DNA of 12,501 bases from Gammaproteobacteria bacterium (GTDB taxonomy: Bacteria > Pseudomonadota > Gammaproteobacteria > HK1): positions 1 to 12,501 of the forward strand of contig JAGRHX010000006.1 of NCBI GenBank assembly GCA_020444775.1. Reading direction: 5' to 3'. The position numbers and the translations under genes were made by a program. Below the pieces are notes generated by a model that was not told where the DNA came from, made no database searches, and saw only the letters and a program-made list of their open reading frames with translations. Within the stretch, counting starts at the first letter, position 1. Every line of letters begins with the position of its first letter. This document shows positions 5,563-12,501 of the stretch, in pieces.

Positions 5563-5716
5563 GACGCTCCGACATCAGCGGCGGGGCGTGCTGGACGCAC
5601 TCCCATCGCGACTCCTGCCCTGCCGCTGTAGTCGCGGCTGCCCGTTCCGAGACCGGCATCTCCCGAGCGCCCCTCAGCGCCTGAGCATGGTGCGCGATCC
5701 GCCGGGAAATCCGGGC

Positions 5717-5722
5717 TAGAAT
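5717..5722 (+). promoter_or_regulatory. Candidate -10 box TAGAAT for the acyl-CoA dehydrogenase operon
   Basis: GGGCTAGAATGCC contains a good sigma-70-like -10 hexamer 23 bases before ATG 5745. A matching -35 element at the usual distance is not convincing. If used, transcription would begin around 5729, which rules out the ATG at 5721 as a start and agrees with the ribosome site at 5731-5736. Confidence 0.35.
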
Positions 5723-5744
5723 GCCGGCGAGGAGGGCCTTCACG

Positions 5745-6881
5745 ATGCAATTCAGTTTCAGCGAAGAGCAGGACGAGTTCCGCAACGTCCTGCGGCGTTT
5801 TCTCGATGACCGTTCGCCGACCACGGCGGTACGTCGGCTGATGGAGACCGACAGCGGCATGGACTCGGCGGTGTGGCAGGAGGTCACCCGGGATCTGGGG
5901 CTGACCGCCGTGCACATTCCCGAGGATTATGGCGGCCAGGGCTTCGGGCCGATGGAGCTGTCGATCGTGCTCGAGGAGATGGGTCGGGTGCTGCTCTGCT
6001 CGCCGTACTTCGCGAGCACGGTGCTGGCCAGCACCGCGATACTCGAGGCCGCCGACGATGCGCAAAAGCGCAATCTGTTGCCGGCGCTGGCCGCCGGTGA
6101 ACGGATCGGCACCCTGGCCTTCACCGAGCCGAACGGTCGTTGGGACATGGGCGGCATCGCGATGACCGCGACGCCCGCCGGCAACGGCTTTCGCCTGGAC
6201 GGTGTGAAGAGCTTCGTGCTCGACGGACACAGCGCCGATCTGATCGTGGTGGCGGCGCGCCGTCCGGACAGCTCCGGCAATGAGGGTATAGGCCTGTACA
6301 CGGTGGCGGCCGACAGCAAGGGGCTGACCCGCACGCCGCTGAAGACCATGGATCCGACCCGCAAACAGGCGAAGCTCAGCTTCGACTCGGTCGAGGCGGA
6401 GCTGCTGGGCGATCCGGCGGTTGGCGCGAAGGCCTTGGAGAAGACCCTGCAGCTCGCCTGCATCGCGCTCTCAAACGAGATGGTCGGTGGCAGCCAGCGG
6501 CTGTTCGACCAGGTGATGGACTACACCCAGACCCGTATGCAGTTCGGCCGCACCATCGCGTCCTTCCAGGCCATCAAGCATCGCATGGCGGACCTGCTGA
6601 TCGAAAAGGAGCTGAGCCGGTCGGCGGCCTACTATGCCGCCGAGGCCGCGCAGGAGAATGACGAGGATCTGCCGGCGCTGGCCTCGCTGGCCAAGGCCAG
6701 CACCTCCGATAGCTACATGAGCATCGCGGCCAATGCCATCCAGCTGCACGGCGGCATCGGTTTCACCTGGGACAACGACACCCACCTCTGGTACAAGCGG
6801 GCGAAGAGCTCGGAGGTGTTCCTGGGCGACGCCAACCATCACCGGGAGCTGCTGATGCAGCGTTGGGGGAACCAGGCATGA
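5745..6881 (+). CDS. Acyl-CoA dehydrogenase family protein, subunit 1 of a probable heteromeric enzyme
   Basis: From ATG 5745 (GGAGGG at 5731-5736) the protein has 378 residues. MQFSFSEEQDEFRNVLRRFL is the usual ACAD first helix, and IPEDYGGQGFGPMELSIVLE (59-78) is conserved. TRMQFGRTIASFQAIKHRMA (263-282) and QLHGGIGFTWDNDTHLWYKR (333-352) are ACAD FAD/dimer-contact motifs. The central FAD-binding loop is weak: TLAFTEPNGRWD replaces the usual T-E-P-x-x-GSD. At the C-terminal position that carries a catalytic Glu in MCAD-type enzymes the sequence is VFLGDANHH. These gaps suggest the non-catalytic or half-site subunit of an alpha2beta2 enzyme, as in the paired FadE dehydrogenases of steroid side-chain degradation. 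It overlaps its partner by four bases (ATGA). The substrate is unknown. Confidence 0.88.
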   Translation: MQFSFSEEQDEFRNVLRRFLDDRSPTTAVRRLMETDSGMDSAVWQEVTRDLGLTAVHIPEDYGGQGFGPMELSIVLEEMGRVLLCSPYFASTVLASTAILEAADDAQKRNLLPALAAGERIGTLAFTEPNGRWDMGGIAMTATPAGNGFRLDGVKSFVLDGHSADLIVVAARRPDSSGNEGIGLYTVAADSKGLTRTPLKTMDPTRKQAKLSFDSVEAELLGDPAVGAKALEKTLQLACIALSNEMVGGSQRLFDQVMDYTQTRMQFGRTIASFQAIKHRMADLLIEKELSRSAAYYAAEAAQENDEDLPALASLAKASTSDSYMSIAANAIQLHGGIGFTWDNDTHLWYKRAKSSEVFLGDANHHRELLMQRWGNQA

Positions 6882-8137
6882 GCGAGCACAGCGAAGACGA
6901 CATCCGCCAGCAGGTCCGGACCTGGTTGGAGGACAACTGGAACCCCGACCGTGGTCTGGTCGAGTGGCGCAACATGCTGATCGATTCGGGTTGGGGCGTG
7001 CCGCTGTGGCCGGAGACCTGGTTCGGCAAGGCGCTGCCGGCGCGTTTCCAGCCGATCATCGACGAGGAGTTCCAGCGCATCGGCGCGGTCACCGTCTGTC
7101 GCACCGGTATCCGCGTGCTGGCCGCCGCGACCCTGCTCGAGCACGGCAGCGACACGCAGAAGGAGAAGTTCCTGCGGCGCATCCTCACCGGCGAAGACGT
7201 CTGGTGTCAGCTGTTCAGCGAGCCGGGCAGCGGATCGGATCTGGCCGGGGCGACCACGCGGGCTGACTTCGACGGCGAACGTTGGATCATCAACGGCCAG
7301 AAGGTGTGGACCACCAGTGCCCATCATGCCCACTACGGCCTGCTGCTGGCGCGCACCGATTGGGACGTGCCCAAGCACGATGGTCTGAGCTACTTCGTGC
7401 TCGACATCAAGCAGCCGGGTGTGCAGGTCCATCCGCTCAAGCAGATGAACGGTTACGCGTCCTTCAACCAGGTGTTCTTCACCGACGCGAAGATCGAGCC
7501 CGAGTTCCAGGTGGGCAAACTGGGCCAGGGCTGGAAGGTGGCGATGACCACCCTCATGCATGAGCGTCGTGGTGCCGATTCGCTACGATCCTGGGCGCAG
7601 GGCTCGGATCGGGAAGGGCGAATCTACGATGAGGAGCGCGCCGAGATCGCCACGGTGATGGAGCCCTACAAGTGGTATCCACAGCGTGCCGGGCGCGCGG
7701 ACCTGGTCCTGCAGCGGGCTCGGGAGACCGGTCGTATCGACGATCCGGTGGTGCGTCAGGAGATTGCGCGACTGCTGGTGATGCAGAAGTCCGCGGAATG
7801 GACCGCGCGCCGTGCGCGGGCCGCGCAGCTGGCCGGACGTCCGCAGGGACCGGAGGGATCGCTGGGCAAGCTGATCTCCAGCAACGTCGCCCGCCAGTCG
7901 ATGCGTGTGCACACCATGCTGAACGGCGCGGATGCGATGCTGACCGGCGAGGACAGCCCGATGAACGGGCTGATCGCCGAGATCCTGGTATCGGTGCCTG
8001 CGACCTCGATTGCCGGTGGCACCGACGAGATCCAGCGCAACATCATCGCCGAGCGCGTCCTCGACCTGCCGCGCGAACCGCGTCTCGACGGCGGTCCCTT
8101 CCGCGACGTCCCGCGCAACCCGGAACGCGGGCGCTGA
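6878..8137 (+). CDS. Acyl-CoA dehydrogenase family protein, subunit 2 (catalytic candidate)
   Basis: ATG 6878 overlaps the previous stop (ATGA), with a purine-rich GGGGGA just upstream. The protein has 419 residues. The FAD loop is canonical here: CQLFSEPGSGSDLAGATTRA (110-129), followed by WIINGQKVWTTSAHHAHYGL (136-155). Glu229 in LMHERRG lies where IVD/LCAD-type enzymes carry their catalytic base (inferred by position). AGGTDEIQRNIIAERVLDLP (379-398) is the typical C-terminal nucleotide-binding motif. The enzyme would oxidise an acyl-CoA to the 2-enoyl-CoA, passing electrons to ETF. Together the two genes complement each other's missing motifs, which favours one heteromeric enzyme over two independent ones. 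The N-terminus is shortened relative to typical ACADs, lacking part of the first helical domain. Confidence 0.92.
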   Translation: MSEHSEDDIRQQVRTWLEDNWNPDRGLVEWRNMLIDSGWGVPLWPETWFGKALPARFQPIIDEEFQRIGAVTVCRTGIRVLAAATLLEHGSDTQKEKFLRRILTGEDVWCQLFSEPGSGSDLAGATTRADFDGERWIINGQKVWTTSAHHAHYGLLLARTDWDVPKHDGLSYFVLDIKQPGVQVHPLKQMNGYASFNQVFFTDAKIEPEFQVGKLGQGWKVAMTTLMHERRGADSLRSWAQGSDREGRIYDEERAEIATVMEPYKWYPQRAGRADLVLQRARETGRIDDPVVRQEIARLLVMQKSAEWTARRARAAQLAGRPQGPEGSLGKLISSNVARQSMRVHTMLNGADAMLTGEDSPMNGLIAEILVSVPATSIAGGTDEIQRNIIAERVLDLPREPRLDGGPFRDVPRNPERGR

Positions 8138-8220
8138 AGCTGCCGTCGGCCCGCGCGGCGCGATGCCGACCACGCACAGTCATGTCGCCGGTACACCGCG
8201 GGTGCCTGACCGTGCTTCTC

Positions 8221-8233
8221 GGTGTCAGACACC
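8221..8233. repeat. GGTGTC-A-GACACC palindrome, copy 1
   Basis: This is a perfect 6-base-arm palindrome around one base, extended by one more pair (C8220/G8234). It sits 84 bases after the acyl-CoA dehydrogenase stop. Copy 2 begins 94 bases further on. A degenerate GGTGCCTGAC at 8201-8210 precedes it. Confidence 0.85.
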
Positions 8234-8314
8234 GGCAGCCAGGTCGTTGATTCGATTCAAATACCACCACGGCCGTACGTGCCGGGCCGAGGTGCAATCG
8301 ACGACTCGAGCGCT

Positions 8315-8327
8315 GGTGTCAGACACC
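8315..8327. repeat. GGTGTC-A-GACACC palindrome, copy 2
   Basis: The sequence is identical to copy 1 over 13 bases. It lies about 68 bases beyond the end of the small gene that closes the oxidase operon. Together with copy 1 it forms a doublet enclosing 81 bases (8234-8314) with no gene. Confidence 0.85.
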
Positions 8328-8394
8328 GCGACGACATGGGGTGCCTGATCCCGAGGGGCCGAGCGTCGCGGCGGCCCGGGCAGGCCGTCCCGGC

Positions 8395-8508
8395 TCAGGC
8401 TCCCAGGGCGAGGCGGATGAGCGCGGCCACGCCGGCGAGCACCGCGACGCCGGCCGCCCACAGGGCGACGAACCAGCCGAGCCGCTGCCAGGTCCGGCGC
8501 GTGGTCAT
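8395..8508 (-). CDS. DUF2474-like small membrane protein of the bd-type oxidase
   Basis: This 37-residue frame opens MTTRRTWQRLGWFVALWAAG and ends IRLALGA, running from ATG 8508 to TGA 8395-8397. A basic, Trp-containing N-terminus followed by one hydrophobic span (about residues 12-35) with a 'RLGW-x-x-x-x-WAA' core fits DUF2474. That family of very short proteins is encoded directly after cydB in cyanide-insensitive oxidase operons. It starts 13 bases after the CydB stop on the same strand. By analogy with CydX/CbdX it would pack against CydA/CydB and stabilise the haem site; that role is inference. No strong ribosome site is visible, so coupling to cydB is likely. It is short enough to be missed by automatic annotation. 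Confidence 0.8.
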   Translation of the reverse strand: MTTRRTWQRLGWFVALWAAGVAVLAGVAALIRLALGA

Positions 8509-8521
8509 TGGCGCGGTGTGC

Positions 8522-9523
8522 TCAATGGTAGCCACCGTGGGCATCGACCTTGCCGCGGAACACCCAGTAGCTGTAGCCGGTGTAGGCGAGGATCACGGGG
8601 AGGAGGACGAGGGCGCCGACCAGCATGAAGGCGAGGCTCTTGTCGGCATTGGCGGCCTCGTAGTAGGTGATGCCGGGCGGGATCATCCACGGATAGAGGC
8701 TGCCGGCGAAGCCCGCGAACGCGGCCGCGAAGAGGCCGAGCGCGAGGACGAAGGGCAGGATCTCGCGCCCGGCGCGCACGGCCCGGAAGAAGGTCACGGC
8801 GAGCAGCGTGGTCCCCGCCGGCACCACCCACAGGAACCAGAACGTGCCGAGCGTGAACCAGCGTTCGCGCACCGCCGCGCTCACGAACAGGGTGCCGACG
8901 CTGACCAGCGCGATGAGCAGCACCACCGCGCCGCCGAGCGGCAGTTGCAGGGTGCGCATGCGGGCGTGGAGCGCGCCGTCGGTCTTGATCACCAGCCACG
9001 AGGCGCCGAGCAGGGCATAGCCGGCAGCCAGCGCCACGCCGCACAACACGCTGAACGGGCTCAACCAGTCGAACCAACCGCCGGCATAGGCGCCGTCGGA
9101 GACTTCGATGCCCTGGACGAATGCGCCCACCATGACGCCCTGGAAGAACGCCGCGCTGGTCGAACCGCCGCTGAAAGCGAGGTCCCACACGCGCTGCCAG
9201 CGTTCGGTACGGAAGCGGAACTCGAAGGCCACGCCGCGCAGCACCAGTGACAGGAGCATGGCGATGACGGGCGCGTAGAAGGCCGTCAGCAGGATCGAGT
9301 AGGCGAGCGGAAAGGCGGCGAAGAGACCGCCGCCACCCAGCACCAGCCAGGTCTCGTTACCGTCCCATACCGGTGCCACGGTATTCATCATGCGGTCGCG
9401 TTCCGAGGCATCGCGACCGAGCGGAAAGAGGATGCCGATACCGAGATCGAACCCGTCGAGCACGACATAGGCGAGCAGGGCAATGCAGATCAGACCCAGC
9501 CAGGTGGTTGGAAGGTCAGGCAT
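8522..9523 (-). CDS. cioB: Cytochrome bd-type quinol oxidase subunit II (CioB/CydB)
   Basis: The 333-residue, strongly hydrophobic protein has about eight to nine membrane spans. The N-terminal YVVLDGFDLGIGILFP (residues 19-34) is the CydB signature, followed by VWDGNETWLVLGGGGLFAAF. GSLYPWMIPPGITYYEAANA and a terminal YTGYSYWVFRGKVDAHGGYH are also typical. CydB pairs with CydA in the inner membrane to form the quinol:O2 oxidoreductase, supporting the bound quinone and proton/oxygen access. Its ATG at 9523 lies inside the end of cioA (8-base overlap), showing tight translational coupling. It is followed after 13 bases by the small DUF2474-like gene. I name it cioB because the partner subunit is of the short Q-loop type; cydB is the alternative label. 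Confidence 0.93.
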   Translation of the reverse strand: MPDLPTTWLGLICIALLAYVVLDGFDLGIGILFPLGRDASERDRMMNTVAPVWDGNETWLVLGGGGLFAAFPLAYSILLTAFYAPVIAMLLSLVLRGVAFEFRFRTERWQRVWDLAFSGGSTSAAFFQGVMVGAFVQGIEVSDGAYAGGWFDWLSPFSVLCGVALAAGYALLGASWLVIKTDGALHARMRTLQLPLGGAVVLLIALVSVGTLFVSAAVRERWFTLGTFWFLWVVPAGTTLLAVTFFRAVRAGREILPFVLALGLFAAAFAGFAGSLYPWMIPPGITYYEAANADKSLAFMLVGALVLLPVILAYTGYSYWVFRGKVDAHGGYH

Positions 9524-10913
9524 GGTCGTGTTCCGAGCCGCGCACCATGAGTTCGCGCCCGGCCGCGCTGCGCAGCGGCCCGGCGCTCGTGGGCGATACC
9601 GCCGGCGCGCCCGGAGGGCGTGCGAACAGGCGGAAGAGGTAGAACACGCCGGCGCCGAAGACGAAGCAATAGACCACCACGAAAGCGGTCAGCGAGCCGG
9701 CCACGCCGGGCGCGCCGATCGGCGAGGCCGCCTCGCTCGTGCGCATCAGGCCATAGACGACGTAGGGCTGGCGCCCGGCCTCGGTGACGAACCAGCCGGC
9801 GAGCAGGGCGGCGAAGCCCGCCGGCCCCATGGCCAGCGCCCAGCGGTGCAGCCAGCGCGTGGTGAACAGCCGTTTCCGCCCCGCCCACAAGGCGCCGGTG
9901 AGACCGTAGGCGATCATCAGCAGGCCGAGACCGACCATCACGCGGAACGCCCAGAACAGCAGCGGCACGTTGGGCCACTCGTCGCGCGGAAAGGCATCCA
10001 GCCCGGTCACGGTCGCGTCCACGTCGTGCTTGAGGATGAGGCTGCCGAGCTTCGGCACCGCGATCGCTGCGCGTGTCCGCGCGGCGTCCATGTCCGGCCA
10101 CCCGAACAGGTACAACGGGGCGCCGCTACGTGTCTCGAAATGGCCTTCCATGGCCGCGATCTTGGCCGGCTGGTGGCGCTGGGTGTTGAGGCCGTGCAGG
10201 TCGCCGACGACGAGTTGCAGCGGCGCGACCACCGCCGTCATCAGCACGGCCATGGCGAACATGATGCGTGCCGCGTGGTTGGCCGGCTCGCGCAGCAGGT
10301 GCCAGGCGCCGACCGCGCCGACCACGCAGGCAGTCGTGAGATAGGCGGCCAGCACCATGTGGGCGAAACGATAGGGGAAGGACGGGTTGAAGATCACGCC
10401 CGGCCAGGACAGCGGCTCGAAGCGGCCATCGACCAGCGCGTAGGCCGCGGGCGTCTGCATCCAGCTGTTGGCCGAGAGGATCCAGAAAGCCGAGATCAGC
10501 GTGCCGATGGCAACCATCATCGTCGCCGCGAAGTGCAGGCGCGGACCGACGCGTTCGAGTCCGAACAACATCACGCCGAGGAAACCGGCTTCGAGGAAGA
10601 AGGCCGTGAGGACTTCGTAGGCGAGCAGTGGACCGAGGATCGGCCCGGTGGCCTCGGCGAACGGTCCCCAGTTGGTGCCGAACTGGTAACTCATGACCAG
10701 CCCCGACACCACGCCCATGGCGAAGGCGACGGCGAAGATGGTCAGCCAGTAGCGATAGAGTTGCAGGAACACCGCGCGGCGGGTGACGAGCCAGGCGGCT
10801 TCGAGCACGGCGAGGAAGCTGGCCAACCCGATCGTGAACGCGGGGAAGACGATGTGGAAGCTCACCGTGAACGCGAACTGCGCGCGCGCCAGCCATTCGG
10901 CGTCGAAAGCCAT
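9516..10913 (-). CDS. cioA: Cytochrome bd-type quinol oxidase subunit I, cyanide-insensitive type (CioA/CydA)
   Basis: The 465-residue integral membrane protein has about nine spans. Haem ligands by alignment with E. coli CydA: His20 (b595/d site; E. coli H19), His185 in YRFAHMVLAAY (b558; H186) and Met326 in FRVMVGLG (b558; M393). Glu100 and Glu108 (AYEVLTAFFLEAG) match the conserved proton-path glutamates. GRQPYVVYGLMRT (380-392) corresponds to the family's GRQPW motif. The quinol loop segment GDLHGLNTQRHQPAKIAAME (237-256) is followed by a short Q-loop, as in the cyanide-insensitive CioA group rather than the long-loop E. coli form. The protein is about 55 residues shorter than E. coli CydA. 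The enzyme reduces O2 with ubiquinol without pumping protons. GAGGA at 10922-10926 supports ATG 10913. The promoter should lie in 10914-11016; only a weak TAGCAT at 10962-10967 is visible. Confidence 0.93.
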   Translation of the reverse strand: MAFDAEWLARAQFAFTVSFHIVFPAFTIGLASFLAVLEAAWLVTRRAVFLQLYRYWLTIFAVAFAMGVVSGLVMSYQFGTNWGPFAEATGPILGPLLAYEVLTAFFLEAGFLGVMLFGLERVGPRLHFAATMMVAIGTLISAFWILSANSWMQTPAAYALVDGRFEPLSWPGVIFNPSFPYRFAHMVLAAYLTTACVVGAVGAWHLLREPANHAARIMFAMAVLMTAVVAPLQLVVGDLHGLNTQRHQPAKIAAMEGHFETRSGAPLYLFGWPDMDAARTRAAIAVPKLGSLILKHDVDATVTGLDAFPRDEWPNVPLLFWAFRVMVGLGLLMIAYGLTGALWAGRKRLFTTRWLHRWALAMGPAGFAALLAGWFVTEAGRQPYVVYGLMRTSEAASPIGAPGVAGSLTAFVVVYCFVFGAGVFYLFRLFARPPGAPAVSPTSAGPLRSAAGRELMVRGSEHDHA

Positions 10914-11016
10914 GTGACGGTTCCTCGCGCGCCCGGCACGCGCGTGTCGGTTACGCCCGCCATGCTACGCCCGCGCGGGGACGGGTGACAGCAGACCGGC
11001 CGCCGCACGGTGCCGT

Positions 11017-11029
11017 GGTGTCCGACACC
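11017..11029. repeat. GGTGTC-C-GACACC palindrome, copy 3
   Basis: The arms are the same as in the copies near 8.2-8.3 kb, with C instead of A at the centre and one extra T/A pair outside. It lies 104 bases upstream of the cioA start codon, in or near its promoter region. Confidence 0.85.
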
Positions 11030-11127
11030 AGGCGGCAAGCCCTTGGCCCGGACCGCCGGCGCGATGGTAAGCAGGCTGTCGATACGCCGGCCCGACCGGG
11101 CGGCAACCATTCAAGTGCTTACGCGTC

Positions 11128-11140
11128 GGTGTCAGACACC
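11128..11140. repeat. GGTGTC-A-GACACC palindrome, copy 4
   Basis: This copy is a 13-base match to copies 1 and 2, extended by C11127/G11141. It ends ten bases before the MFS stop codon on the opposite strand side. It forms a doublet with copy 3 that encloses 98 bases. Confidence 0.85.
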
Positions 11141-11150
11141 GCGGTTGCGC

Positions 11151-12443
11151 TCAGGGCGTGAATTCGCGCCCGCGCGTCTCGGGCCCGAGCCAGATCACCA
11201 TCGCCATCAGGCCGGCGACGACCATCGCCGCCGACATCGCGTCGGCCAGGGCGAAGCCGCGATCCTGCAGGGTGCCGAGCAGGTAGGGCATGAGCGCGCC
11301 GATGGCCGCCGCGGCGTGGTAGCAGAAGCCCACGCCGACGCCGCGCACCTCGGTCGGGAAGCGCTCGTTGCTGTAGGCCGGCGCCATGCCCCAGATGCCC
11401 ATGCCGAAGAAGCCCATGCACAGCGCGCCGGCGGCGAGGAGCCAGGGATCGGTGGCGTGCAGGTAGAGCGGCAGGGACGCGATACCGAGCAGCATGGTCA
11501 CGGTGGCGGCGCCGCGCCGCCCGAGGCGGCCTTCCGAGAGCAGGCCCCACAGCGCGGTGCCGGCGATGGCGCCGACGTTGAAGGCGGCGAGATAGGGCAG
11601 GGTGGGGCGGCCGGCGTCGCGCAGGAAGGTCGGGTACCAGAAGTTGACCGAGTAGTAGATGCACATGAACGAGCCGATCACGAGGGTGGTGTGCACGGTG
11701 GTCCAGAGCAGGTCGCGCTGGAAGATGCGCATCAAGGACAGCCCGGCCGGTCGCGCCGCGGCGCCGCTCTCGCGCAGCGTGCGCTGGCGTGCGAGCCACA
11801 CCGGGCTCTCCTTGACGTTGCGTCGGATCCAGAGCGTGAACAGCGCCGGCAGGATGGCGGACCATAGCATCACCCGCCAGGCGAGGTCGGGCAGGTGCGC
11901 GAACAGCGGGTAGACGAACTGGAACACCGTGGCAGCCAGCAGGTAGCCCCAGTACCAGCCGCCGAGCATGAGCCCCGAGACCAGGCCGCGGCGGCGCGCA
12001 GGGGTGTGTTCGAGCACCAGCGCCATGCCCGCCGACCATTCGCCGCCCATGCCGAGACCGAACAGGGCGCGCAGCGCGAACAGCATGGCGTAGGACGTCG
12101 AGAAGCCGCTCAGGAAGGCGAACAGCGAGAACCACAGCACCGACAGGATCAACGGCAGCTTGCGGCCCCAGCGATCGGCCGCGGTGCCGGCGACGGTGCC
12201 GCCGACCAGGCGCATGACCAGGGTGACGGTACCGAGCGCGCCGGCCAGCGCGCGGTCGACGGTGAAGCTCTGCTGGATGTCGATGAGGATGAAGGCGAGG
12301 ATGTTGAAGTCGAAGGAGTCGACGATCCAGCCGAGGAACACCGCCCAGAAAGCGCGGCGCTGTTCGCCGGGCGCCGCTTCGGCGACCGGGCTGGCGGCTT
12401 CGTGCAGGCTGCCGGTGGGCGCGGGCGGGGTGGTCGAACTCAC
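11151..12443 (-). CDS. Major facilitator superfamily transporter (sialate/monocarboxylate:H+ symporter-like)
   Basis: The 430-residue protein has about 12 membrane spans after a 30-residue polar N-terminus. FWAVFLGWIVDSFDFNILAF (32-51) with its Asp residues in the first span resembles the SHS group (NanT, Jen1) and related organic-acid transporters. Motif A follows as GTAADRWGRK (86-95). ALRALFGLGMGGEWSAGMAL in spans 4-5 has the R-x-x-x-G-x-G-x-GGEW pattern typical of organic-acid MFS proteins. NERFPTEVRGVGVGFCYH matches the second-half loop motif. It would import a carboxylate with protons; the actual substrate is not readable. The start is GTG 12443 (no in-frame ATG upstream, weak ribosome site). 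A frame entering from the right edge ends at TGA 12440-12442, giving a GTGA overlap that suggests an upstream co-transcribed gene. Confidence 0.88.
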   Translation of the reverse strand: MSSTTPPAPTGSLHEAASPVAEAAPGEQRRAFWAVFLGWIVDSFDFNILAFILIDIQQSFTVDRALAGALGTVTLVMRLVGGTVAGTAADRWGRKLPLILSVLWFSLFAFLSGFSTSYAMLFALRALFGLGMGGEWSAGMALVLEHTPARRRGLVSGLMLGGWYWGYLLAATVFQFVYPLFAHLPDLAWRVMLWSAILPALFTLWIRRNVKESPVWLARQRTLRESGAAARPAGLSLMRIFQRDLLWTTVHTTLVIGSFMCIYYSVNFWYPTFLRDAGRPTLPYLAAFNVGAIAGTALWGLLSEGRLGRRGAATVTMLLGIASLPLYLHATDPWLLAAGALCMGFFGMGIWGMAPAYSNERFPTEVRGVGVGFCYHAAAAIGALMPYLLGTLQDRGFALADAMSAAMVVAGLMAMVIWLGPETRGREFTP

Positions 12444-12501
12444 GGTTCGAGCGGCCGCGTCGGGACGCGCTGAGGATCGTTCATCGGGTTTCCGTCGGCT
12501 G
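12440..12501 (-). CDS. Possible 3' end of an upstream gene (partial)
   Basis: A minus-strand frame open from the window edge reads ADGNPMNDPQRVPTRPLEP and stops at TGA overlapping the GTG start of the MFS gene (GTGA). The overlap is typical of operon partners. Only 19 codons are visible and no family can be assigned. It could instead be a 14-codon leader from ATG 12484. Confidence 0.3.
   Translation of the reverse strand, partial: ADGNPMNDPQRVPTRPLEP

Noticed and set aside
5157..6230. Minus-strand 357-codon frame antisense to usp and acyl-CoA dehydrogenase 1
   Set aside because: Shadow of two well-identified plus-strand genes; it spans their intergenic gap without any motif.
8234..8314. The segments between paired palindromes as homologous repeat units or a CRISPR-like array
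   Set aside because: The 81-base and 98-base spacers do not align convincingly, there are only two copies per site and spacing differs, so no array is supported.
8222..9250. Plus-strand 342-codon frame antisense to cioB
   Set aside because: Same shadow composition, no family motif, and it begins inside a palindromic repeat in an intergenic gap.
9483..10988. Plus-strand open frame of 501 codons antisense to cioA
   Set aside because: Its composition (runs of Arg, Gly, His, Glu, Ala) is that of a GC-rich shadow frame; the minus strand has unmistakable CydA haem-ligand motifs.

Overview
The window reads as chromosomal DNA of a GC-rich proteobacterium, probably a gammaproteobacterium. This is inferred from gene content and codon use (paired acyl-CoA dehydrogenases, bd-type oxidase, tandem Fe(II)/2-oxoglutarate dioxygenases). 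Nothing in the window identifies the species. It splits into an accessory left part (about 1-2900) and a conserved metabolic right part (about 2960-12501).

Left part: positions 1-1080 are visibly more A+T-rich than the rest and hold the tail of a polymorphic toxin locus. It contains a MafI-like immunity ORF (34-330), a start-less C-terminal toxin fragment of the RNase Sa/barnase class with all catalytic residues intact (323-646), and the matching barstar-family inhibitor (651-1037). On the minus strand follow a BrnT/BrnA toxin-antitoxin pair (1586-1088), a decayed IS66 element (about 1958-1616) whose TnpC remnant runs in frame into brnT, a ParE toxin cut after 15 codons (2059-2012), its intact antitoxin (2234-2049) and an XRE regulator (2612-2253). 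On the plus strand lies an IS5-type transposase N-terminal stub (2768-2899). This looks like a graveyard of mobile and addiction modules.

Right part, plus strand: a TauD/TfdA-family dioxygenase (2963-3823) overlaps a PhyH-family dioxygenase (3820-4659) by four bases. A universal stress protein follows (5008-5562). Then come two overlapping acyl-CoA dehydrogenase genes (5745-6881 and 6878-8137) that look like the two subunits of a heteromeric enzyme.

Right part, minus strand: an operon for a cyanide-insensitive bd-type quinol oxidase (cioA/cydA 10913-9516, cioB/cydB 9523-8522) ends in a 37-residue DUF2474-like single-span protein (8508-8395). A sialate/monocarboxylate-type MFS transporter (12443-11151) closes the window. 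The oxidase operon is bracketed on each side by a pair of GGTGTC-N-GACACC palindromes (8221 and 8315; 11017 and 11128). That arrangement is the least explained structure here.
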